64,000 nt of DNA, from NCBI GenBank assembly GCA_023374025.1, contig SIJG01000038.1, positions 1,097,104 to 1,161,103 of the forward strand, read 5' to 3'. The position numbers were made by a program, and so were the translations under genes. The stretch is from Heterodera schachtii. Lineage: Eukaryota; Nematoda; Chromadorea; Rhabditida; Heteroderidae. The notes below the pieces were generated by a model, which worked only from the letters and a program-made list of their open reading frames with translations, did not search any database and was not told where the DNA came from. How positions within the stretch are numbered: the stretch's first letter is position 1; each line of letters starts with the position of its first letter. Positions 22,001 through 34,206 of the stretch are shown here, piece by piece.

Positions 22001-25000
22001 TGGATTCAAAACTCAAAAAGCAAAAAACACTTCCTAAAAATTCAAAAATTCAAAATAATTACTGACACCATTTTTGTCAATTAATTTGCTTTTTTACAAT
22101 TTCGGGATTATATAATTAAAAATTTAAGTGAATAATTTCTCAATGATTGTTTATTTCTTTGCATTTTGTGAATGCTTTCGTTTTCGAGTTTATTTAATTT
22201 AATTTAAATTATTGTTGGAGCTATCTTCATTTATTCTTCACTTTTCTATTAAAATGAAAATAAAAAGCCATACTCTTTTCTATTATTTTAATTGATTTAT
22301 TTATTTATTCGCTCTTTTGTTCTCTGTTAAATTAAAGAATTTTTAACATTCTTTTTTTATTTTAAATTTATTACTCCGGACTAAAGTGGCTGCAGTGCAA
22401 ATATATTTAATATTAAATTTAACCTTTTTTTTTAAATGTTTAAATTCAAATCAACAGCCAAGGTTTAAATTAATATTTTCTGTTAACGAATTTTCAATTT
22501 ATTTTTTATAGAAGTCATAGAATTTCTAATTCTATTATTCAAAATTTTTAACTAAATAAATAAAACCAGATTGGTGCCAAAGTATAAAATGAGGCAATTT
22601 TAAAACATATTTAAAAGTGAAGAATTATTTATTCGACAATAAAATTTTAGGCTAATTATAGCGACGAATTTTTAATCTCCATTGAAATTATGAAAAGAAA
22701 TTGATCAAAAATGAGTCAGTTTTGGGATTTTTGTACAAAGACGCTGGGTTTTTCCAATTTTTGTGCACCTATTTTGCGTATTTTTGGCGTTTCTAGCAAA
22801 AAAATAATATTAATTCCTTTTTTTCTTTCTACATTTCTGCTATTATTGCAAAAAGAAGTTTTCTAATTTTGACAACTTTATTTTGAAAAAGACTGACTAT
22901 TCTCTAATTTTATATATCCAAATTTATGAAAATTTTCATGTTTGATAAAAATTTTATCTGAATAAAAATTGAATTTATAGTTCGATTTTAAAATTAAAAT
23001 ATTTGGTTTTCTGCATTAATTATTTCTTACTTTCTATTCGTTTGCTTAATTTCATGAATCATTAACTTTTTTACTTTTCATATGATCATTTGCCATAATG
23101 ATACTAAAAGTCAAAAAAGCGCTTTTTTTGTCTGTTTTTTATATACTTGGTCAGAAAATATACTAATAAAACTAATATTAAATTCTATATATTGAACATT
23201 ATCCTTGAACAATTTTTTTCTTCTATTTATTGAAGTTTTCTTTAGGTTCTATTAAAAATCTGCAGTTAGTTATACTCATTTTTTTAATTTTTACATTTGA
23301 AAATTTGTCTGTTAACCACTCAGCCGTTTACTTCTATAGAAAATACAGAATTATTTTGGCATTAAAATTGTTTTGAATATTTATGTCAGTCAATTTTTGT
23401 AATTTTCTTGTATTCGAAAGCGTTATCTCACTTATGTTTGTGATTATTTCTTCTATTTTTTGAAATTGCTATTTTTGTTGAGTTTTTGTTTTTCTAATGA
23501 TTTTTTTTATAATTATATTTATTTTATATTATTTTTAAATATATTTTATATCTCCGTTTATTAATCTATATATGCGTTACGTATCATTTTGTTATTAACC
23601 AGTTTTCTTATTTTAAAACTATAATTTTAAATTCTGTAATTGATATTTTGGAATAAAATATAATATTATTAATTTTTTTCATTAATTTTTGGTATTTTTA
23701 AAAGCTAATATTGAACGACCATGGTCAATAAACTATTTATTAGTTTCCTTATTCTTACTTCATTTTTATCTTTTTTTGGTTTTTATCTGTAGAATTTATT
23801 ATAACCTTTGGTAAATTTAATTAATCAACTTCTTTTTTTTTTTTTTTGATTTTTTTCTTTTATATTTTAATTGTATTTTATAATTATCTGCAGTTAGATA
23901 ATAGGTCATTCAATTACTGATAACATATTTTTTTTTATTATTGATGGAAAATAATTTTAAAATTTTTTGTAGAAATATAAATATTATATCTTTTAAATTC
24001 TCGTCTCCTGCTTTTTGTGCTGAACCAAATTTTTTTAAATTAAATTGGATTTTTCTAATTTTTCATTGAAGCGTTTTAAAATGTAATTTCTTTAAATTTA
24101 TTTTTTATAAAAGCATATTTTATTGATAATCTTATATAAATTTTATTCTTTTGAAAAGTTTTCATTAATGATTTTTTACGCTTGATAGTTAAAAATAAAC
24201 CTTCCTGATTCAGTACTCCATACATAAAGAAGTTCAAAAAATAAAATACCGATATTAATTTTATGTTTGAATTATGAAGTCGCATTAAATACGTGATAAA
24301 AAGTATCATAATTAATTTTGAATTAGTAACAATTAATGAGAAACGCATAAAAATCAATATCGATTAAATTTCTTAATTTATTGACTCATTACCATTAATT
24401 ATGTATATTATTTGTTATCTTAAACATTCTCATAAATAATGTATTTTAAAAGAAAAGAGAACATCGTGTCTATGTCTTGAGTTAGACGAATGATAAAATA
24501 TAAATTAAACAAAATACAAAGTAATTTCGCCAATTTTTATTTTATCGATTCATTTTTTATAATTAATTTGATTATTAAATGAAATTCGATTATTTTTAAT
24601 CTTCAATATTTTGTGTTTTTTATTTCCTCAATTTTGTTCTGTTAGGTGAGAGATATATTTATTAAACTTTCTTGTTCCAATCCATCAAATGATGTTCCGC
24701 TCATGTGTGGTATACTTCTAGATGGTTTATCAAAATTAATTTTAGGTAAATTTTTGCTATTTGTATGGATTATTAAATGTTGAAAAAATAAACAATTTAA
24801 AAAATTTAAAATGCACAGCCGGTTATTGTCCTAATACCTTTTTTAATTGTTATTATCGGTTTGGCTCGAATGCACAATTTGTAGTTAAATGTTTTAATTT
24901 TTGAAAACTTTTAAATTTTCGGTATAATTTCGATCTATTTATAAATCAATATTTATGGTAAATTATTTTATTTTTTAGCTAGATTATGAAGCTAAGGAAT

Positions 25001-26134
25001 CATCTCAAGCAATAAATTGAATCAAAAAGATACTTTTGTAAATATGTTTCGTAATTTTATTAATTTAATTTTTATTATTAATTTAATTATGGGTTTGCTT
25101 TTCTTTGTGCATCGTTTCTTTAATTAATTTTTCCTTTGTAATAATCAAAAGGTATTACTATCGCCATTTCGTCATCTTGATGTACGGAAACAAAAATCAG
25201 GTCAATTCTAGTAATTCCGCTATTTAATTAACCATGAAATTTATTCAATGAGTTAATTTTGTACCTTCTTTTAAATTAATTGTTTTCAAATTTAATTTTA
25301 TTACCAAGATGCTATTAAATTTTGAAATAAGCTTTCTTTACTAGTTGATGAAAATTAAAACGAATTCAAAAAGACATTAATAATCGGTATATCATTTAGG
25401 TCATTAATTTTATGTTATTGACCTATTTTTTAAATTTAAACAATATTTTGAATAGGAATTTCTATAATTTAATTTTAATTAGTTTTATGTTATGGGCAAC
25501 TTTGATAAGCTTAAATTTATGTTTTTAATTCCGATATATAAATTTTTTAACTTTTTAAAGTTTTTTATTTTTCAATAGTTCCGTTAATTTAAATAAATTT
25601 TTATTATTTTTAAACTATATTTTTTTTTTCTATTTAAATATAAAATCTGACCAATTGAATTGTAGACCCACTGAGTTGTAATTAAATTTATTTTTTTTAT
25701 TTTTTTCAACTGTTTTATTTTTTGTTGTCATAATACGAATATGTAATAGGATCAATCTTTTTTCAAAATTCTTCACTTGCCATCAATATGGATATTTTGT
25801 CCCCCCATTTCAAAGCAAAAATGAAATTATACTTTAATGTATATTTATTTTCTATTTAATCGCAAATTTAAAATAATATTAAAATTTTTTAAACAAAATA
25901 TAACATATCTATTTTTATATTAATGTTTTTTTATTTTGTCTTGGCATTTTTCCTAAATTTTTAACTTAATAACATTCAATTTATAATATAATATTATGAA
26001 TTAAAATTTCCGAATATTATAATTTAAATTTGTAGAAATTTATTATTTGATAATATTTATTAAACTGCAAACATTTTTCCTCTTCTTTATGTTTTGTGAA
26101 AATCATGTTCCGTTTCTTTGGTTTTTATTTTTAG
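22001..26134. other. AT-rich desert, part 3
   Basis: Contains a short dispersed repeat at 22080-22180, the longest open frame of the desert (24076-24348, minus) and a patch at about 24655-24790 that is open in one forward frame (CSNPSNDVPLMCGILLDG) and resembles block B of the segmental duplication. No gene recognised. Confidence 0.5.
24076..24348 (-). CDS. Candidate ORF, 90 codons, unknown
   Basis: Minus-strand ATG at 24348, stop at the 24076 end. It is the longest open frame in the AT-rich desert. It has hydrophobic stretches (LIMILFITYLM, VFYFLNFFMYGV) and a lysine-rich C-terminal half. No domain recognised. A frame this long is unusual in such AT-rich DNA but can still arise by chance over 50 kb. 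Confidence 0.25.
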   Translation of the reverse strand: MRFSLIVTNSKLIMILFITYLMRLHNSNIKLISVFYFLNFFMYGVLNQEGLFLTIKRKKSLMKTFQKNKIYIRLSIKYAFIKNKFKEITF

Positions 26135-26278
26135 TTAAAATTTGAGTTTCTAAATAATTCACGTTCCGCGACCGGAAATAACTGTACTTTTATTTTACTT
26201 CGTTTCTGCATGGCAAACACCCACTCATATTGTCGTTTAAACATTCTCCCTATGTTAGACATTTTTAATTTTTCCTAA
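26135..26278 (+). pseudogene. Open island after a TTTTTAG acceptor, possible exon relic
   Basis: After TTTTTAG (26128-26134) one forward frame is open for 47 codons to a stop: SRSATGNN, FILLRFCMANTHSYC, LNILPMLDIF. It shares the SRS-x-TGNN motif with 10833-10979. Unknown protein; may be an exon remnant. Confidence 0.3.
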
Positions 26279-26356
26279 TTAATTATATTTTTCATTAATT
26301 AATTTTTATTTTACCTTTTAAAAGGCGTTGATAATTCATATGAAGTTTGGGTTTTT

Positions 26357-28260
26357 CTATTTTTTCGGGACAGAAGTGATTTTAAAAGGCTTTTCGGCCA
26401 TAAAAAAAACAGATCGGTACAGCCCTCCCTTAGCCAGCATTCTCGAACTGCCTAGCGGTTGTTGTTTAATGCGTATTCAAGAGATTTAATTCATTTTGAA
26501 TTTATTAACGTTCAATTCATTTTGAATTTATTAACGCGTTATGTTTTCATTTTATTTATTTTAATATTATTTTATAATCTAGGTTTACACATTATGGTTA
26601 AAAATAATAAAAAAAAATGATTATCTAAATTTTTCATAAAAATAGTATATGGTTAAAAATAATAGAAAATGATTATCTAAATTTTTCCTAAAAATAGTAC
26701 CTTGACAATGTCCCATATTGGTGCAACGTTTTACTGATTCATAAATTAGTTCATAATTTTGCATAAATTATTCGGATTCTTTTTCACACCTTAGAATTAA
26801 TTCTTCTACTGAAGATTCAGTTTTTGAGTTTCGAATTTTGTCTTCAAGTTCATCACAACATTTCGTTGCATTGAAAATATTAATAATACAGTGTTCTTGA
26901 TTTTTGGATAAAGGGACGAATTCTCGATGGTTTTGATTTTTCCGTTTTACTATTAAAATAAATTTTAGAAAGATGAATCTGAATGCAGCATAAATAAATT
27001 TGAGGATTTCAGATTAAACTTATAAAATTTAAAGTAAGGCCATGTTAACGATAATTATGATTACATAGTGATTGATGAATACACTGCGCATTATTTAAAT
27101 ATTCCATGCACAATTTACATTTATCTTTTCGCATATTGGTGAATTCCTTACAAACTTCTTTGGTATCAATATTATTGTTTGACATTAATTTTATCTCTAT
27201 TATAAGCATTACTTAAATTTTCTGAGGAAGGGTACTTATTTCATTTTGCTCGGGTTTACTTTTAGCAATGAAATACGTTTGACTACAAACTCCAATTATA
27301 TCAACGGGATTAATTATACTGATTATATTCACCCAGTAATATATTCAATTTAAAAATTTATTTTTGCTTAAATCTATTATTCATCGTAAATTTCTGTTTT
27401 CCATTTTGGTTATTCGCATAGTTGAATTAAAAAATCAAAAAATCTTTTTTGATTAGAATTTGTCTTTGATAATCTTCGGTATAGTATTGTTTCAATTATG
27501 CCCCATTCTTTTATTGTTCGGTTTTTCCTATAATAAGCTAAATTATTTCTCTTTGATCATGATAACAAAATTTAGTTCCCTTTTTATCACATTTAAATAA
27601 TTCACAGTAACCAGCAGTTGCAATCGTTAAAGTACCCTCTCCTAAACAACGTTAATCATATTTTGGTTTGACTTATGCATTATGAATATGTAAATTTCCA
27701 TTAAATATGTTCTATTACACATAAACGAAATGGAAAAAAATTTTCCTTTGGTTTTGCGCATGCATTTCGTTTTTTGCTTAAATTAACAAAAATATATTGC
27801 GTTTTTTTGAATGAGTTCTTATGCAATTTTTTTTATTGTATTTCTTATTTGATTGAAATGGAATAAACGAACATTGTTGAGCCCAATTTGAACATTACAT
27901 TTCGAACGATAATTTTAGAGAAAAAAAGACTTTTAAGAGAATATTGAAGGATTAAAATTTTTTGTTCAGAAAATTTAATTTCTCTATTAAATGATAAATT
28001 ATTTGGATTAATAATTATTAAAATGAGTTGGATCGTAATGTTCGACATGATTAAGACAAAAGGTTTGTATTTTACCTTTATCACAAAAATCTTCTTACTC
28101 TTACAATTTTAATACTATGTCCAGGTTTTAAACATTTATAACAAAGTTATAAATTTTTTTATTCTCATTTTGCTCATTCGAGTTAGGTCGTATTATTTCT
28201 GGTTTTTAATTTTTCATTTTGTAAAAGAATTTCGCAAGGTTTTTGACAAAGCTTAAAAGA
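26357..28260 (-). pseudogene. Decayed cysteine-rich gene or retroelement relic
   Basis: A series of short, protein-like minus-strand frames separated by stops and shifts. From 28260 down: LCQKPCEILL; a zinc-knuckle-like YKCLKPGHSIK; FCDKGKIQTFCLNHVEHYD; NACAKPKENFFPF; CLGEGTLTIATAGYCELF followed by KCDKKGTKFCYH; INPVDIIGVCSQTYF; CKEFTNMRKDKCKLCMEYL with LCNH; and an open run ending in KCCDELEDKI and CEKESE (stop 26768-26770). A further frame, 26476-26357, reads MLAKGGLYRSVFF and MAEKPFKITSVPKK. Cys/His spacing suggests zinc-binding modules. It could be a gene with short introns, a decayed one or a gag-like relic. Tandem duplications at 26488-26536 and 26596-26700 interrupt it. Confidence 0.4.
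26488..26700 (+). repeat. Two local tandem duplications
   Basis: A 27-bp unit (TTCATTTTGAATTTATTAAC core) is repeated twice at 26488-26536. A unit of about 50 bp (GGTTAAAAATAATA core, ATGATTATCTAAATTTTTC) is repeated twice at 26596-26700. Confidence 0.8.
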
Positions 28261-28858
28261 AAATTTATGATGGATTGTTTTTATTTATATTTTTTTAATA
28301 TTTTTGTGTATTTTGTAAACTATCAAGTAGACCAATTAAAATATATTTGCTTTAAAAATCTATTTTTATTAAATTAAATGGATTATTGTTGACTTGAAAA
28401 TTATTACTTTTTTATTACAAATAAAATTTTTAGCATAATAATTTGAATTATTTAAAATATTTTAATTTGCAATAACTTTATTTTTTAATAAATTAAATTT
28501 TTTATCATATTTTATTTTTTCATAAGAACTATTGACATCAATTCTTTTAATTTGTCTGGGTCTTTTCTTTATGAACAATTATATATCTCTTTATATATTT
28601 AAATTAAATCATTTATAAATCTTGTCGCACTGGCGAGAATTTGATTGATGCAAAAGACTTTGATCACGTATTATTGCATTGTTTAACTTATTTGTTTGTA
28701 TTATTTAATCTCATTTCTTTCACTTTTTTATACTTATTTATTTTTCCTTAATAATCTATAATAGCAGTTTATTGTATTTATCTTTTTGATTTATATTTTC
28801 TAGAATAGATTTTTTATCATTTTTTATAGAATTATTCTATACTTTTCATATAAAGAAT

Positions 28859-29006
28859 GGAGGAATTTCCAAATGAAATTTTCTAGGTGGGTAGACCACC
28901 CCTGGATTATATTACAAATTTTGCTCATTCCGCAGTAGAAAGAATTTTTGTATTACAGTCAACTGGTGGTCTGCCCACCTACAAAATTTCATTTGGGGAT
29001 TCCACC
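28859..29006. mobile_element. 148-bp hairpin MITE
   Basis: Imperfect 42-bp inverted arms: GGAGGAATTTCCAAATGAAA and TAGGTGGGTAGACCACC pair with GGTGGTCTGCCCACCTA and TTTCATTTGGGGATTCC. The spacer is about 64 bp. No convincing target duplication. A transcribed hairpin (small-RNA precursor) is an alternative. Confidence 0.75.
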
Positions 29007-29826
29007 ATCACCATCAGCCGCACCAAATAATTCATTAAAAATAATAGCTTAATCCCTGTTTACTGCTGGTCACAAAACCAACACTCGAAGGTTGAAGTAC
29101 AGTGTGAAGCCGTTTAAATTATTCTTAAATTTGGATTCAATAAATTTGGAATTTTTATTTGTTAATTTGGCGTTCTAGTGACTGCATGCTTCGGTCTCAA
29201 CTAAGCAATTAAGCAATAATTCTTTTTTGGTTTATGTTTTTTTTATTTCAAAATTAATTATTGTGTTCATTAATATTGAACTCAAATTTTCTCGATATCA
29301 TCGGTGGTATGGTGTAATGTATATACAAAATAATCATTGGTTTTCCATTGGCGTTGATATTTGTAAAAAATTTTAAATAATTTTTTTAAAAGCTTTCAAA
29401 TCTTTATATTTCGAAAGTTTTTCTTTTTGGCTTTCTAATAAGCAGAATTTTATGATTAATTTCTCTTATTATCCTTCTTTTTTTAACTTTAATCGTGAAA
29501 TTTCCTTAATGTCAGGTTCAATTATTTGGATGCTTCTCCCTAATAGTTCTTTCGCTTTCCAAATGTATGGTTTGCGAAAGTCTCAAGGTATTTTGATTGG
29601 TTTTCAAATTATATGAAACCATTTCAAGTCACTTGTTTTTTTAATTTTTATCCACTTTAATGAAAATAGATTTTCTTTATTTGCTGAAAAAATTTTCAGA
29701 AATTTCGCTAGAAAGTTATTTAATTTTTAGTCACATTTAACAAACAGTTAAACTGATAATGATTTTAATTACATAGCAGTTATATAAATATTAGTAAATT
29801 TATTGTTTTATCAAATCATAGCCAAA

Positions 29827-29886
29827 AAATATTTTTACCGAGGTTCTGTATAAAGCCAAAAAATATTTTTACCGAGGTTCTGTATA
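29827..29886 (+). repeat. Tandem duplication, about 32 bp x 2
   Basis: The segment AGCCAAAAAATATTTTTACC plus GAGGTTCTGTATAA occurs twice back to back, essentially identical, which implies a recent duplication. Confidence 0.9.
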
Positions 29887-31141
29887 ACGTTTTTCTAATT
29901 TATTCGCGTTCATTTTCGTTACTTTTCTATGAATTTAATTTTATTTATTATTTAGGTTGGCGCATTTTAATTGCAATTTATAATTTTTAGTTTTTATTTA
30001 ATAAAGGCGAAAATTAATTTACATGCTTCCAAAATTACTTCTGTATCCAATTTAATCCATTAATTTGTTAGTTCGTTAAAATTTGTTTTTTGTATTTTTA
30101 TGTTCTCATGTCGACCACTTTGTTTATATCGAAGCTTTTGTTCCTTTTCCTTGTGTCGCACTTTACATTTCTCTGCAAATTCCATCCATTTTTTATTTTT
30201 CATTTCTTTTACCTTAAAATGTTCTGTCTTAATTATTTCAATAATTCATTAAATTTTTAAATGTAAGATCATTTTACCAATAATTTTAAGAATTGCATCA
30301 CATGCTCTTTTATGTTTGCCTATTTAAAAAATTATTAATTTTTTTGAATATACAACAGCATTAATTATTTTGATGATTTTTTGATATTTTTTAATAAATC
30401 CAAGAGTTAAATATTCCTTTTAATGACTTTTTTATTTGAATAAATAATCTTTTTATTATATAATTTAGTGGGGCACTTTGCTTTTATTCCTATTTTAATT
30501 TATTTATTCCAATTATTTATTTAACTTATATTTGTCTTTAAATTCGAATTTATCTATAATTTTCCTCTGAGAATTTAAAAAATCGTTTGAATAGTTACTT
30601 TTTTATTAACATTTATATATGCATCTGCTATTTAATTATAGATATTGGTTTATCGCATTAACTTTTACTATTTAGGATTTTAACCGAATATAGTATTCAT
30701 GTTATTTTTTCAATTTTTCATTGGAACAGAATTCTAATTCTGTAGATATTTTAATTAATTTTTTTAGTTTTCATTTATATTCATGACCATAACAACGAAT
30801 GATTTTATATTATACTTATTATTCTAAAGTTTTATGAAAATCTTTATTATGTACTTTCCGCAATTGGTTGGTAAATTTTTTAAAGCTTTCATTTTATTTT
30901 GCATGTATTTTATTTAAAGATCAATCAAAAATTTAATTATTTACTCAATATATTAATTGAAAATTTTACTAGCTGTAAACAAATTTTACAACAAAAATTT
31001 TTGAGAAAAATTTGTTGAAGTGCGACTAATCTTTTATGAATTGTAATAATTGCTATTAGTTTCGATTAATAATTTACTTTTTTAATTAGTTAAATTTTCT
31101 TTTAGCAATTTGTAAAACTTAATCGTTTTCTGAAAAGATAA

Positions 31142-31336
31142 ATTTTCTTATTTAAAGAAAATTATTTTAAATTTAGTTTAGAAACTTTTGTTGCGCTTTG
31201 TGCAAGCTTTTTGCGAGCCTTTTGGTTCCAAGCAAATGAGGGGTTTATGGGCACAAATTTGCCTTATCGTTGTTTAAATACCAATCAGGCCGATTATCGC
31301 GAGCACTCTTGCCTTAGTTTCTGTTTGGTTTATTAA
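31142..31336 (+). pseudogene. GC island with a 64-codon open frame
   Basis: Open between stops on the plus strand without an initial ATG: FVALCASFLRAFWFQANEGF, then MGTNLPYRCLNTNQADYREH. GC is clearly above the surroundings from about 31190 to 31325. The minus strand is also open for about 31 codons there, so the coding strand is uncertain. No family recognised; a structured RNA is an alternative. Confidence 0.3.
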
Positions 31337-33104
31337 TTTCCATGCTTTTTAATTAATATTTTTATTTATTAAGCTATTGCATTATACTTTTACCTTGATT
31401 TTACAGAAAAAATTTTTGAAAATTTTTTACATTTTCTGATAAAAAAAAGTTAAAATATTTATAGAAGTAAAAAAATGGAATAAAATTGGAGTTATATTTT
31501 CAAATTAACTTTATTTTCGTTTCAGATGGCTACCCTGCGCAAAGACTCTCACATCCAAACAAATAAGATGCTTTTTATGAAAAATCATTTTTTAGAATTT
31601 GTGATATTTTTAATACTTTGTTTAGTATTTAATTCATTTCGTTTTAAGATTTTTCTTTTTTATTTGGTAATCTTTATGTTTCAAAAGATTATCTTGCAAT
31701 GGAACTATTAATTCATTCGAATATTTATGTACGAAGTCTCAAATATAATAATTTCTGCTTAAATCACTTCTATTTTTAGGTTTTTCTTTCATGTTCTTAA
31801 TAAAAACTAAACTATACCAAAGAATACAACAACTATTAGACAAATCTCGGAAAAGTAAATAAATATTTTCGTATTCGATAGTCAAATTTTCAATAACTAT
31901 AGAATTTATAATTAATTACTTTATTATTCTTCTATATAATTTATCTTTATTGCTTTTATCAGCAATTTCGTTTAATTGGAATTTTATTATTATTAATTTT
32001 TTTGAAAATTTTATTAAATAATTTCCTTTATTTTTTTTTTTGTATTTTTATCTTGAGTTTTATTTTTCGTCTAAACTTTTAAAATTCTCTTCAGTTAGAA
32101 AGTTATGTTCTTTCAGTTATATTTGTAATCGTATTATTATGTATGACGAAAATATAAGTTTAAAAATTGTAAGAGAATTAAATTCATGGTCCAAAGAGAT
32201 CCATACTTTTCAATTTTGAAACACTGCATCAATTTTTAGCCTTTCAAAATGCAGCACATTTTCAGAATTTTATTGCTTATTTGTTTTAAATTGTTAAAAT
32301 TCTTTATTTTTTTCTTAATGTCAAAACCCTAAATAAACAATTTAACATTCTGATTATGAACTACAATTAATTTTTTATTGTAATCATTAGCATTTTTATA
32401 TGTCAATTAAGAAATTTATTATACTTTTTCTATATTCCAATTGAGGAAATTTAGTTTCTATTATATCATTTTTATATTTTTACACTCGATTTCAATAATA
32501 ATATTAAATTTGATTATTAATTAATTTCAATCAAATTAGATGAGCGAAGATAGTATTTATCTATTCTAAATAATTTAATGATTTTAACTGCAAAATAATA
32601 AAAATTTTTATTAATTTGTTTTATTGCCTTTTTAAATATTTAAAATAAGCTTATATTTAATTTTTTATTGAGTCCAATAAATTTTATGTACTTGGGATAA
32701 AATTGTCATTTCTTTAAAATTTATTTAAGATTTTCTGACATAAGAGAAATAAATTATCAAATTAATAAATGATTTTAAATGTATTTAAGTATTACCCAAT
32801 CTAACATTAAATTAACTCAGAAATATTATTGTAACAATTTTATCATATATAATATAGGGAACGGGTTTATTGCAAATTAAAAATGCTTGAAATTTGTTTA
32901 GGGAATATTACTAAATACAATATTTGGTTAACATGAGAAATTTCGTAAATTAATTTTAATATTATAAAAATTCAATTTTTAAGAGTAAAAAAGAAAAAGC
33001 ATTTAATAAAAACCCATACCTAATTAGGATGCATTGACATTTAATTATTTAAAAAATTATTCACTTTTTGGGTTCGAATATGAGTTTGATGAAAAGAAGT
33101 GAAA
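31337..33104. other. AT-rich desert, part 5
   Basis: I see nothing recognisable in this stretch: no repeat shared with the rest of the window and no coding-like island. Confidence 0.5.
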
Positions 33105-33158
33105 TACAAAATGACTCTGTTCAACGATGCTCACCAACACTCAACAAACCAATTGTTC

Positions 33159-34115
33159 GGTGCTAGGTCGACCCTAAAAAAGTATCAATGGGGCGTTCCT
33201 AAAAAAGTATCAATGTGGGCGATCCTAAAAAAGTATCAATGGGGCGATCCTAAAAAAGTATCAATGATAATGAATAATTAAATTAATTATAATTCAATTG
33301 AATAATATTTAAGCAGATAATAAAAATATTTTTAGCATGAAATATTATTACATCGGAAACGATAATCAATGCTGTCAATATTATTTGCCATATTAATAAA
33401 AATTTTCATTTTCTAAAATATCGTCCCCTTCAGTGTTAAAATCCTTCTTGTCATATATTGTCATAAAAAATGAAAATATTTTTTATTAGCTTTATTTTTC
33501 TCTTGCTCTTACTTGATTATTTGGAAGGCCACAAATCCGGATTTGAAAGATTCGTAAAAAATCCTCTAGCGATATCACTTGTCAAAAGCTATGAAAAAAG
33601 GAAATAAAGACACTTAATGAACTACATGAATAGCATTTCTTTTTTCTCGCGTTTTCATCTCTTATTACGGACTCAAAAAGTGACGTTATTTTTAATGGAA
33701 TTAAATTTTTTGCAAAAAATTTACCGAATGGTTAAAATATTTACTGTAATTTGATCAAAAAATATTTTCATTTAATTTAATTGGAATAATAATTTTAAAT
33801 ATTATGATGATACTTTTCAATTGTACATTAATGAAATTGAAAATCGGTCTAAAATTAATTAAAAAATAAAAAATATTTATATAAATTTTAAAATATTTGT
33901 ATTAACAATTATTAAATTTAATTATTTATTATCATTGATACTTTTTAGGAACGCCCTATTGATACTTTTTTAGGATCGCCCCATTGATACTTTTTTAGGA
34001 TCGCCCACATTGATACTTTTTTAGGAACGCCCCATTGATACTTTTTTAGGATCGCCCACATTGATACTTTTTTAGGAACGCCCCATTGATACTTTTTTAG
34101 GATCGACTCAGCACG
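33159..34115. mobile_element. Foldback element with 9-bp TSD and inverted 25-bp arrays
   Basis: Exact 9-bp duplication CAATTGTTC at 33150-33158 and 34116-34124. Termini GTGCTAGGTCGACC and, inverted, GTGCTGAGTCGATCC. Inside each end is an array of about 25 bp (CCTAAAAAAGTATCAATGGG plus GCGAT): four units forward on the left, seven inverted on the right. The intact right arm of the host palindrome reads CCAAATGTTCTCCATTTCGC across the site, showing the empty target. TSD length suits a Mutator-like element. The interior carries the small secreted-peptide ORF at 33470-33607. Confidence 0.85.
33470..33607 (+). CDS. Small secreted-peptide ORF, 45 residues
   Basis: ATG at 33470, stop TAA at 33605-33607. 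The first about 20 residues look like a classical signal peptide: one lysine, the hydrophobic core IFFISFIFLLLLL, then DYLEG. The mature part would be about 25 residues, basic, with GFERFVKNPLAISLVKSY and a KRK end. A CTTCAG acceptor-like site lies at 33428-33433. The ORF lies between the inverted arrays of a foldback element, so it may be cargo. Function unknown: peptide hormone, effector or antimicrobial are all open. Shorter than usual gene-finding cut-offs. Confidence 0.45.
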   Translation: MKIFFISFIFLLLLLDYLEGHKSGFERFVKNPLAISLVKSYEKRK

Positions 34116-34206
34116 CAATTGTTCTCCATTTCGCCATTTCGCATCGCTTACCTAATTGGCGTTACTTTCCAAAGCAACGCCATCGAACACCTAAGGAATA
34201 GCGGAA

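Larger units (their letters stand above)
28261..31141. other. AT-rich desert, part 4
   Basis: No gene recognised. Holds the 28859-29006 hairpin, a tandem duplication at 29827-29886 and a diverged member (30600-30860) of the 17.6/21.2-kb repeat family. A GC-richer patch near 29165-29215 (GACTGCATGCTTCGGTCTC) is unexplained. Confidence 0.55.
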
